Source: CAYRUD01 sp964427425 | GTDB lineage: Bacteria > Chlamydiota > Chlamydiia > Chlamydiales > FEN-1388 | DNA length: 48,747 nt | Direction of reading: 5' to 3' | NCBI GenBank assembly: GCA_964427425.1 | Contig: CAYRUD010000005.1 | Span: forward strand, 1 to 48,747 | In this document: one piece after another, positions 42,658 through 48,747 of the stretch | How the letters are laid out: every line of letters begins with the position of its first letter | Numbering within the stretch: the first letter of the stretch is position 1 | Notes under the pieces: generated by a model | What the model saw: the letters and a program-made list of their open reading frames with translations, nothing else | Database searches by the model: none | Told to the model about the DNA's origin: nothing | Position numbers and translations under genes: made by a program

Positions 42658-42754
42658 TAATTTTAAAAATGATTACATCCTCGAAGAAGGATAAGAGAGC
42701 AACTGTTTTAAATGCAGCGCAAGGATATTACCTTGATAGGCCTCAAGAATACTT

Positions 42755-43327
42755 ATGAAATATGTATATGCGTTTTTATTTGGATTGTTTGTTTTATTTG
42801 TCGGGTATGCGCAACTAGTTATCTATTGCGAGCATCCGATTTCTCCTGCAGTGAAGGAAGTAAACAGGATACTGTACAAGGCAGGTGATTTGATTGAGGC
42901 TCAGTATGAGCTCAAGGTCTGCGGAACCGGGGCTGCTATGCCGGACAATGAGGTGCAAAAGCTTAGTTTATCCTTTGAAACGAGGAAAGTGAAGACGAAA
43001 GATGAGCTGAGGATGTTGCTCATCGATTGTGCGAATATATTGCTCGATCAGATTAACACGAGTGAAGTGATACAACAGTATTTAGTGAAGAGGCCTTTTA
43101 CACTAGAGAACGCACAAATAATCATTTTCAATTGCGATGAAAGAGGGTATTCAGCCTGTGATCCATTGATTTCAGCTGTTCAGACAACGAAAGTGGGTGT
43201 GAATTACAGAAGCAAAGAGTCTGAGAATACGTATGGGTACAAAACTGATTATATAGAGACATATGAAGAAGCATTTAAAGCTATTCAGCAATCTCTTCAA
43301 GGCAAAGTAAGCTCCAATAATGCGTAA
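42755..43327 (+). CDS. Putative Rhs immunity protein 4 (membrane-anchored)
   Basis: The protein has 190 residues and differs from copy 3 at only a limited number of positions. The last 60 bases of the two genes, and the following hairpin, are nearly identical at the DNA level, so the duplication is recent. No toxin-tip fossil precedes it; the 130-base gap instead holds the hairpin and unrelated sequence. Confidence 0.7.
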   Translation: MKYVYAFLFGLFVLFVGYAQLVIYCEHPISPAVKEVNRILYKAGDLIEAQYELKVCGTGAAMPDNEVQKLSLSFETRKVKTKDELRMLLIDCANILLDQINTSEVIQQYLVKRPFTLENAQIIIFNCDERGYSACDPLISAVQTTKVGVNYRSKESENTYGYKTDYIETYEEAFKAIQQSLQGKVSSNNA

Positions 43328-43336
43328 GTAATGAAT

Positions 43337-43360
43337 TCCAGGGGCGATTTAGCCTCTGGA
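43337..43360 (+). terminator. Hairpin spacer, short form, copy 2
   Basis: The sequence is identical to the stem-loop at 42634-42657 (TCCAGGGGC, loop, GCCTCTGGA). Confidence 0.5.
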
Positions 43361-43444
43361 TACTTTTAGAAATGAATGTATGCTTCGCAGAAGAATTGGA
43401 TGTAAAATTCAGAAATAGTGCGTTAATCCGCTTTAAGGATCCTT

Positions 43445-43978
43445 ATGAAGTATGTATACATACTGTCCGGAGTGTTGTTCCTAGTAATATTGGCTTGTTC
43501 TAACTTGATTATATATTATGGGGATCCTCCCTCGCCTGTGAAAAAAGAAGTGGATAGGGTGCTATCTATGGCTTCTAGTGAAATAGAGAGGCGATATGAA
43601 CTACGACCATTTGAAACAGGGGCCGCCATACCTGGGGATGAAGTACATAAGCTTTGTCTCGCTTTTATGACCAACAAGGTTCAGGTGAAAGACGAGTTAA
43701 GAATACTGCTTATTGATTGCGCGAATATATTGCTCGATCAAGTTAATTCGAGTGAGAAGATAGAGCAATATTTAGTGAGAAGGCCGTTTTCAGTTGAGAA
43801 TGTCCATATAATCATATTCAATCGTGATTTACAAGATCGCGTCCCTATCGATTCTCAGATCGACGCGGCTCAGATGATGCGAGGCAAGCTTGATTACTTT
43901 AGCATCGATCCAGAGGATGTTTGTAGATACAAGAATGTGTATAGTGAAACATATGATGAAGCCCTTAAAATAATGTAG
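43445..43978 (+). CDS. Putative Rhs immunity protein 5 (membrane-anchored or lipidated)
   Basis: The protein has 177 residues and is the most divergent of the five. It ends early, with E-A-L-K-I-M in place of the longer E-A-F-K-A-I-Q tail. The N-terminal helix (VYILSGVLFLVILACS) includes L-A-C, which could serve as a lipobox. The family landmarks are kept: G-A-A-I-P-G-D-E-V, K-D-E-L-R-I-L-L-I-D-C-A-N-I-L-L-D-Q, R-P-F-S-V-E-N. It lies at the far end of the array and may be the oldest copy. Confidence 0.66.
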   Translation: MKYVYILSGVLFLVILACSNLIIYYGDPPSPVKKEVDRVLSMASSEIERRYELRPFETGAAIPGDEVHKLCLAFMTNKVQVKDELRILLIDCANILLDQVNSSEKIEQYLVRRPFSVENVHIIIFNRDLQDRVPIDSQIDAAQMMRGKLDYFSIDPEDVCRYKNVYSETYDEALKIM

Positions 43979-44032
43979 AGAGGGCTTTGTGGGCAAGATG
44001 GGAAAACTAGCCAATAATTTATTTGAAGTCGC

Positions 44033-44716
44033 ATGCTAAAGCCTGAATATTTTCAATCGGAAGATACGTTGTCTCTTGCTCAGAATCTCTTGGGTAAATT
44101 CATATTTACTCGAATTGATGGTGTTATCACTGGTGGCATCATCGTCGAGACTGAAGCGTATATGGGAGCTCAAGATAAGGCGTGCCATGCTTTTGGGATG
44201 AGGAGGACTAAGAGGACTGAGGTGATGTATAAAGCAGGAGGGGTCTTCTATGTCTATCTCTGTTATGGCATTCACTCGCTTCTCAATATTGTCACTCATC
44301 GGGAAGGCGAGCCGCACGCGGTGCTTATACGATCAATCGTAGCAACTGATGGCTTTGATGAGATAGTTAAGAGAAGAAAAGTAAAAGTCATAGGACCTTC
44401 GTTGACTCAAGGTCCTGGAAGTGTTACTCAGGCTCTTGGCATTACTCTTGGAATGAATGGCTCTTCAGTTATGAGTGATGAAATATGGGTTGAAGAAAGG
44501 GGGATTGCTATTCCAAAGGATGGAATACGCTCTTCTCCTCGTGTTGGTGTTGATTATGCTGGGGAATATAAGGATATGCCTTGGAGGTATTATCTCAACT
44601 TTTCCCATAATACAGTTCGTACGATCCTATCTCCTCATATCGCAAGTCAAGATGCTATTCCAAATTTTGAGAGGAAAGTGGGTTCAGTTCGTGCTCAAGC
44701 GCAATTAATGAAGTAG
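44033..44716 (+). CDS. 3-methyladenine DNA glycosylase (Aag/MPG family)
   Basis: The protein has 227 residues and a full-length fold. It has F-x-x-x-D-T-L-x-L-A-Q-N-L-L-G-K at the start, the catalytic E-T-E-A-Y segment (V-E-T-E-A-Y-M-G), H-A-F-G-M-R-R-T-K-R-T-E-V-M-Y, the base-flipping tyrosine region V-F-Y-V-Y-L-C-Y-G-I-H, and G-P-G-S-V-T-Q-A-L-G-I near the end. The enzyme removes alkylated purines from DNA by base excision. It starts a run of four plus-strand genes after the immunity array, with no clear ribosome-binding site. Confidence 0.92.
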   Translation: MLKPEYFQSEDTLSLAQNLLGKFIFTRIDGVITGGIIVETEAYMGAQDKACHAFGMRRTKRTEVMYKAGGVFYVYLCYGIHSLLNIVTHREGEPHAVLIRSIVATDGFDEIVKRRKVKVIGPSLTQGPGSVTQALGITLGMNGSSVMSDEIWVEERGIAIPKDGIRSSPRVGVDYAGEYKDMPWRYYLNFSHNTVRTILSPHIASQDAIPNFERKVGSVRAQAQLMK

Positions 44717-44794
44717 AGAAACATTTGCGAATAAAATTTGAACTGCATACAAACATCCCAACTCAAAACGAATGAAGAAGGGAATGGTATTTGT

Positions 44795-45280
44795 ATGCAT
44801 GAAACTCCGCAGAGTCAGTACATGAAAAGGGCGATCGAGCTTGCCGCCTTTACATCGCTTGAGGCGAAAAGTGGCGGTCCTTTTGGCGCGGTGATCGTCT
44901 ATCAAGGAAAGATCATTGCTGAAGGAAGAAATAGGGTTGTCGAGACAAATGACCCTACATGGCATGCCGAAATGGATGCTATCAGATACGCGTCGCAAGT
45001 TCTTCAAAGATTTAAGCTATCAGGATGCGCTCTCTATACAAGTTCTCAGCCATGTCCGATGTGCTTATCAGCATGTTACTGGGCAGGAGTTGATGCGATT
45101 TATTATGCTTCTACTGTCACTGACGCCAAAGAATGGGGCGGATTTGATGATTCATTTATTTATGAGGAGCTCTTGCTTCCTCCTGAAAAGAGACGAATTC
45201 AATCAATCAACTTTATGAGAGAAGAGACACTGCCAGTTTGGAAGTCTTACGCAGATCTTCAAGATAGAATCCCATACTAA
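44795..45280 (+). CDS. guaD: Guanine deaminase (CDA-fold)
   Basis: ATG 44795 is chosen over an in-frame TTG at 44738. The protein has 161 residues. The zinc site is H57-A-E59 with P-C87-P-M-C90. The context T-S-S-Q-P-C-P-M-C-L-S-A-C-Y-W-A and the C-terminal E-E-L-L-L-P-P-E-K-R are typical of bacterial GuaD and not of tRNA adenosine deaminase. It converts guanine to xanthine and ammonia. It lies 79 bases after the glycosylase gene, with the MDR gene 21 bases on, so these are likely co-transcribed. Confidence 0.85.
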   Translation: MHETPQSQYMKRAIELAAFTSLEAKSGGPFGAVIVYQGKIIAEGRNRVVETNDPTWHAEMDAIRYASQVLQRFKLSGCALYTSSQPCPMCLSACYWAGVDAIYYASTVTDAKEWGGFDDSFIYEELLLPPEKRRIQSINFMREETLPVWKSYADLQDRIPY

Positions 45281-45300
45281 AGAGCACAAGGTGAAGACAT

Positions 45301-46314
45301 ATGAAAAAGTATATTCTTAAAGGAACGGGTCTTGACTCTCTTGAGATGGTAGAGGCGCCTTTGCCACAACTGACTTCTGATTATGACGTGATCGTAGAAG
45401 TTAAAGCATGTTCGTTAAATTATCGTGATCTTCTTGTTGTTAGAGGACTATATGGAGATGGGGTCTATCCACCATTTGTTCCTCTCTCCGATATGTCGGG
45501 AGTGGTTCGTGAGATCGGGCCCAAAGTCACTCAATTCAAGGTCGGAGATAAGGTGATTAACTCACCATTCAGATATAGACCAAGAACGATCGTTCGACCT
45601 GAATGGGCTTCTACTTTTATCGGCGCTACAGGAGTCGATGGTGTTTTAGCTCACGAGATTGTTTATCCAGAAGAGAGCCTTGTAAAAGCTCCATCTCACA
45701 TGTCATTTGAAGAGGCTTCAACGCTTCCTATCGCGGGGCTAACCGCGTGGGCTGCCCTCATTAGCCAAGGTGGTGTTAAACCAGGTGAGAGGGTATTAAT
45801 TCAAGGAACAGGTGGAGTCTCGTTATTTGCTCTTCAAATTGCCGAGGCAGTAAAAGCTCAAACGTTCTTGATAACAACCTCTGAAAAGAAAATCAGTTTT
45901 ATTAAGAAGCATTTTCCAAACACAGCTGTTTTCCTTTCTACAAACCCAAGCTGGAAAGAAGAGGTCATGAAAGCGACAGACGGCTGTGGGGTAGATCTCG
46001 TAGTCGACGTTGTCGGAGGATCATGTTTAGCTGATTGCGCAACATTATGCGCGCCAGGAGCGAGGATTCAAGTTGTTGGCGGTCTTAAAGAGTTTTCAAC
46101 AACGCTTTCTCTTTTCGAGCTTATTCGCCGTCAAATTAAGCTCCAGGGGATTTTTATGGAATCGACTGAAGAGCTGAGAGTGTGCGCAAACGCTTTCCAA
46201 TCTATGGCTATTACCCCATTAGTTGATAAAGTATTCACCTTCGATAAGGCTCTGGAGGCGTATTCCTATCTCGCTTCAGGACAGCATATAGGGAAAGTTG
46301 TAATAACCCGTTAA
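45301..46314 (+). CDS. Zinc-free MDR oxidoreductase (quinone-reductase-like)
   Basis: The protein has 337 residues, and AAGGTG precedes ATG 45301. The medium-chain dehydrogenase/reductase pattern is clear: S-L-N-Y-R-D-L (substrate-site N-Y-R-D of quinone reductases), D-M-S-G-V-V-R-E-I-G, V-G-D-K-V, the nucleotide loop I-Q-G-T-G-G-V-S-L-F-A-L-Q, and C-terminal G-K-V-V-I. The catalytic-zinc ligands of alcohol dehydrogenases are absent. It probably reduces quinones or enones with NADPH. The exact substrate is unknown. Confidence 0.85.
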   Translation: MKKYILKGTGLDSLEMVEAPLPQLTSDYDVIVEVKACSLNYRDLLVVRGLYGDGVYPPFVPLSDMSGVVREIGPKVTQFKVGDKVINSPFRYRPRTIVRPEWASTFIGATGVDGVLAHEIVYPEESLVKAPSHMSFEEASTLPIAGLTAWAALISQGGVKPGERVLIQGTGGVSLFALQIAEAVKAQTFLITTSEKKISFIKKHFPNTAVFLSTNPSWKEEVMKATDGCGVDLVVDVVGGSCLADCATLCAPGARIQVVGGLKEFSTTLSLFELIRRQIKLQGIFMESTEELRVCANAFQSMAITPLVDKVFTFDKALEAYSYLASGQHIGKVVITR

Positions 46315-46467
46315 GGGATGAATAAATAGGTAAAGCCTTCTCTTTTGTTATGTCTTGAAAATAATTTATCTTGAAATCTTCTTTCGAAGAGAGCAGATAA
46401 GGAGGTGATAAAGAAAACAATCGCGGGAGGCTTCCTCCATTTATAGAAGGGGAAGTGAAGGAAGAAT

Positions 46468-46878
46468 ATGGACAATATGCTCAGAGAAGATGCAATTCGT
46501 TTTTCAAAGCAATATTTCTCTATTTTTTTTGTTTCTTTCATATTCTGCTTCGTGGCTTTCCCGGCATGGGGAGGGGCCTCTATTGGACCTGCGGTAGCAG
46601 CATCGTTTGCTCTATCGCTTCTTCTCTATCCATCTCTTTTTCTTATCTCATGGGTGAAAAGGCCGCCTCTGACAAGATGGTTTGAAGGGCTTTTACACCT
46701 TATGACAGTCCCAGTCATTCTCTATTTTGCACTTTTAGCTCTCTTCTTTGTTCAATATACTATTGCAACATTGGCTCTTGATGCTCTTTTGATGACAGTC
46801 ATGATTATTTCCGTGACTTTGTATCTCATCTTTCAATACGCACGGTTTCTTAAGAAAGATCCCGACAAAGACGAGTGA
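46468..46878 (+). CDS. Small integral membrane protein
   Basis: The protein has 136 residues. AAGGA precedes ATG 46468. Four hydrophobic segments are visible (FFVSFIFCFVAFPAW, GPAVAASFALSLLLYPSLFL, LMTVPVILYFALLALFFVQY, MTVMIISVTLYLIF), and the C-terminal tail is charged and cytosolic (KKDPDKDE). No family is recognised. A 153-base gap precedes it and contains a perfect Shine-Dalgarno-like AAGGAGGTGAT (46399-46409) with no start codon next to it. Confidence 0.7.
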   Translation: MDNMLREDAIRFSKQYFSIFFVSFIFCFVAFPAWGGASIGPAVAASFALSLLLYPSLFLISWVKRPPLTRWFEGLLHLMTVPVILYFALLALFFVQYTIATLALDALLMTVMIISVTLYLIFQYARFLKKDPDKDE

Positions 46879-46969
46879 GTCATTTAAATAATTCATTCGA
46901 TTGTCATTTCAATTTTTACTGTAGGGCTGTACATTTGCTAGGCAACATGTCACCTTGCGATGTTGTCAT

Positions 46970-48223
46970 ATGAGTACGTCCTCAGTATTGAGTAGCTCTT
47001 GCACTCCCTCTTTTGATGCTTCAGAATTTATTCCATTTAATCTAGCCATTGTGACTCAGCGATATCCGATTAAAGATGGCTATGGAGACCTGTTTTGGGG
47101 AATCGACCTTTCACGATCTCTTCGATCACACTTTGGCGATCGAGCTTTTGTCTCCCTTCATGCAAATGATGTGTATGAGGAAAGATCATTTGAAGAAATC
47201 AAGATGACTTCCTTGTTAGAGTCTATCCCTTCTCTGATTCAGCGTATTAACAAACAAATGATCACAATAGTGATTCATGGGCCAGTTTTATGGAAAAAAT
47301 TGCCTGTGAAACTTTCTGAAAGCGCTGATTCAATCATTAATATTCATGAGTACTCGTTAGCGAAGGAAAGGCATGAGAATCTACAAGGTGAAGTTTTAGT
47401 CTCAGGGCCAGGGGAAGGTGAGATTGGAATGCTCTTCGATGATTCATTATATATGATTGGGGAGGATTTGTATGCACAAGGCTTTACTTCGTGTCGTGAA
47501 AGGCTAACATCACTTGTGGATATGGATTTGAGAAGAGTTCTTCTTGAGGTGAAAGATGCTCACGTGTTCTTCGCGTATTCTCGAGATATAAAAGCAATTT
47601 GTCGCTTCTCTGAAGCTGTTATCAAGCAATCTCCTTCAGGGAGCATAGATATATGTGTAGTTGGAGATGAATCTTCGCGCCTTTTGGCAGAATGCGTGAA
47701 GGGCCTTCAGTCCATTATGCCTGAGGGGATTCTCCAGCACTTTGAGATCGTATATCGTAATAAGGGCTCTTTCATCTCATTTTCGATTCCCAAAGATAGT
47801 AATGGCAAGAAGTGTGTTCGGGTAATCTTTCCTGGATTTCTCTTAGAGTCAGATTTTAACGAGCTCATGATTTCTTCAGAGCCTTCAGTGCTTGTAACAG
47901 GGGATCGAAGTGTTTCGCTTGCGCTCTCTTTAGGTAAAGTTATTGTATATGACACTCCGCCACACAAGGAGAAGTTTAAGGCCAATCTCATTACTTTTGC
48001 GAAGAAGGTTGGGTGTAGCGATGTGATAGAGATCTTAGCGTCAGATCCGTATAAGCCATTTCAACATCCATTGTTAATCTCTAGCACAATAGCTGGCTTT
48101 CGACAGCTTTCACGAGCTATATATTGCACAAGTAATTTAACCTCGAATCTTGCTTTAAAGATTGAAGAGGTTGTCATGAAAATATCAAAAGAGCGATGCT
48201 CTCAAGTAAAAACTCTGTTATGA
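46970..48223 (+). CDS. Possible GT-B-type glycosyltransferase
   Basis: ATG 46970 is used; an in-frame TTG at 46955 adds five residues. The 417-residue protein has no signal peptide. It begins with a Rossmann-like strand and glycine loop (F-N-L-A-I-V-T-Q-R-Y-P-I-K-D-G-Y-G-D-L). Near the C terminus it has P-S-V-L-V-T-G-D-R-S-V-S-L-A-L-S-L-G-K-V followed by Y-D-T-P-P-H-K, which resembles the sugar-nucleotide-binding end of GT-B enzymes such as EarP or MurG. The resemblance is by pattern only, and the acceptor is unknown. Its TGA overlaps the ATG of the YchJ gene by four bases (ATGA), so the two are coupled. Confidence 0.55.
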   Translation: MSTSSVLSSSCTPSFDASEFIPFNLAIVTQRYPIKDGYGDLFWGIDLSRSLRSHFGDRAFVSLHANDVYEERSFEEIKMTSLLESIPSLIQRINKQMITIVIHGPVLWKKLPVKLSESADSIINIHEYSLAKERHENLQGEVLVSGPGEGEIGMLFDDSLYMIGEDLYAQGFTSCRERLTSLVDMDLRRVLLEVKDAHVFFAYSRDIKAICRFSEAVIKQSPSGSIDICVVGDESSRLLAECVKGLQSIMPEGILQHFEIVYRNKGSFISFSIPKDSNGKKCVRVIFPGFLLESDFNELMISSEPSVLVTGDRSVSLALSLGKVIVYDTPPHKEKFKANLITFAKKVGCSDVIEILASDPYKPFQHPLLISSTIAGFRQLSRAIYCTSNLTSNLALKIEEVVMKISKERCSQVKTLL

Positions 48224-48630
48224 CTGCCGATCTTCTCTGCCCTTGTTTTTCAAATAGACTGTATCAAGACTGCTGTAAGCCATTTCACTCATTTCGAGTA
48301 TTTCCAGTGACGGCAGACCTTCTTATGAGGTCTCGCTATAGCGCGTATAAGCTGGGTTTAAGTGATTATATTATCGAGACAACTCATCCAGAACATCCAG
48401 ATAAAGCGAGACCGCGAAGCAGTTGGAAGAAAGAGATTCTTCAGTTTTCGCGCTCGACAAAGTTTTTAGGGCTTATAATTATAAGCTACGAAGATCGCGG
48501 CTCTGAAGCAGAGGTCCTCTTTCATGCACGGCTTTTTCAAGGTGATAAAGATGTCTCTTTTCAAGAGAGAAGTTATTTCGAAAGAATAAAAGATAAATGG
48601 TTATATAAAAGCGGTATTATTATTAATTAA
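48220..48630 (+). CDS. ychJ: YchJ/SEC-C domain protein
   Basis: ATG 48220 overlaps the upstream stop as ATGA. The 136-residue protein has the SEC-C zinc motif at its start (C-P-C-F-S-N-R-L-Y-Q-D-C-C-K-P-F-H; the usual C-P-C-G-S-G has Phe in place of Gly), then the YchJ body: A-D-L-L-M-R-S-R-Y-S-A-Y, Y-I-I-E-T-T-H-P, E-V-L-F-H-A-R, and F-x-E-R-S-Y-F. This NTF2-like UPF0225 fold is widespread and has no settled function. Translational coupling to the glycosyltransferase-like gene suggests a shared process, but none is known. Confidence 0.85.
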   Translation: MTADLLCPCFSNRLYQDCCKPFHSFRVFPVTADLLMRSRYSAYKLGLSDYIIETTHPEHPDKARPRSSWKKEILQFSRSTKFLGLIIISYEDRGSEAEVLFHARLFQGDKDVSFQERSYFERIKDKWLYKSGIIIN

Positions 48631-48683
48631 TTTTATTTAAATAATGATTTAAGATTTATTTTAATAAATTAACGTATAAAATA

Positions 48684-48709
48684 ACTCCTTTTTTAAAATA
48701 AAAAGGTGT
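48684..48709 (+). promoter_or_regulatory. AT-rich hairpin that covers a ribosome-binding site
   Basis: ACTCCTTTTT (48684-48693) pairs with AAAAAGGTGT (48700-48709) with one mismatch, followed by T5. It can act as an intrinsic terminator for the YchJ gene. It also hides AAAAGGTG, the ribosome-binding site of the next gene, so it could instead be a weak translation switch. Confidence 0.4.
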
Positions 48710-48714
48710 TTTTT

Positions 48715-48747
48715 ATGAGCGTTGCCTTAACGGCCCCTATTCAGGGT
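48715..48747 (+). CDS. Start of a further gene, cut by the window edge
   Basis: ATG 48715 has AAAAGGTG six bases upstream, and eleven codons (MSVALTAPIQG) are open to the edge. Too little is present to identify the product. Confidence 0.55.
   Translation, partial: MSVALTAPIQG

Larger units (their letters stand above)
40217..43978 (+). repeat. Tandem array of five small paralogues with two toxin-tip fossils
   Basis: Starts at 40217, 41137, 42052, 42755 and 43445 give unit lengths of 920, 915, 703 and 690. The two long units share, in the same order, a small gene of about 560 bases, a hairpin spacer of about 110 bases and a decayed Rhs tip of about 250 bases. The two short units lack the tip. 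The first two products resemble each other most, and the third and fourth are nearly identical over most of their length. The array grew by repeated unequal duplication. Confidence 0.85.

Noticed and set aside
42625..42754. A third toxin-tip fossil before immunity copy 4
   Set aside because: I looked for the H-Y-R-S-T-R and H-F-D-H-D-F segments in all frames and did not find them.
46311..46541. 76-codon minus-strand frame
   Set aside because: It starts inside the membrane-protein gene on the other strand and has no start signal or motif.

Overview
The window reads as a chromosome segment of a member of the phylum Chlamydiae outside the genus Chlamydia (an environmental or amoeba-associated lineage). 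The reasons are a chlamydial-looking Tgt with an adjacent YhhQ-type queuosine-precursor transporter, a YchJ/SEC-C protein, a host-dependent style of salvage and transport genes, YopJ-like effectors with serine-rich N termini, and an Rhs protein whose C-terminal domain resembles what I recall of the chlamydial DUF687 family. Base composition is moderately AT-rich throughout, with no tRNA, rRNA, IS element or CRISPR array visible. The assignment rests on family recognition by eye and was not tested by a search.

Layout. Bases 1-5221: end of a collagen-like (Gly-X-Thr) surface or fibre protein, a secreted propeller-like protein, a frameshifted exported choline-kinase/APH-like kinase, a PEGA-SHOCT lipoprotein, a small lipoprotein and an exported 2H-phosphoesterase-like protein. 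Bases 5304-14416: four consecutive minus-strand paralogues of 657-735 residues. Each has an all-helical N-terminal region and a C-terminal YopJ-like (clan CE, C55) acetyltransferase/protease domain with conserved His, Asp and Cys. Bases 14767-24611: a mix of housekeeping genes (RlmK-like rRNA methyltransferase, GNAT acetyltransferase, aquaporin, a frameshifted endonuclease V), two paralogous candidate effectors, and two Sec-exported SAM-methyltransferase paralogues. Bases 24938-34030: OpuC-type osmoprotectant ABC transporter, tRNA-dihydrouridine synthase, YdcF-like protein, Bcr/CflA efflux pump, and a yhhQ-tgt operon for queuosine-precursor uptake and insertion.

Bases 34401-43978 hold the most unusual locus. 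A 1937-codon Rhs/YD-repeat protein with a signal peptide ends in an alpha/beta-hydrolase-like domain (His-Ser-Gln-Gly elbow). Five tandem homologues of one small membrane-anchored protein follow. In front of the second and third lie decayed copies of the last 80 or so codons of the Rhs toxin domain. Each decayed tip ends two bases before the next small gene, exactly as the intact Rhs gene does. I read this as a toxin/immunity module that was tandemly duplicated, keeping immunity genes while toxin tips decayed. The lipase and immunity assignments are inferences.

Bases 44033-48747: 3-methyladenine DNA glycosylase, guanine deaminase, a quinone-oxidoreductase-like MDR protein, a small membrane protein, a possible GT-B glycosyltransferase overlapping a YchJ protein, and the first 11 codons of a further gene.

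A recurring theme is enzymes of normally cytosolic families (kinase, 2H phosphoesterase, two methyltransferases) that carry Sec signal peptides here, beside type-III-style effectors. Together they suggest a region rich in host-directed or neighbour-directed proteins. Most gene groups end in clear inverted repeats that act as terminators, often between convergent genes.
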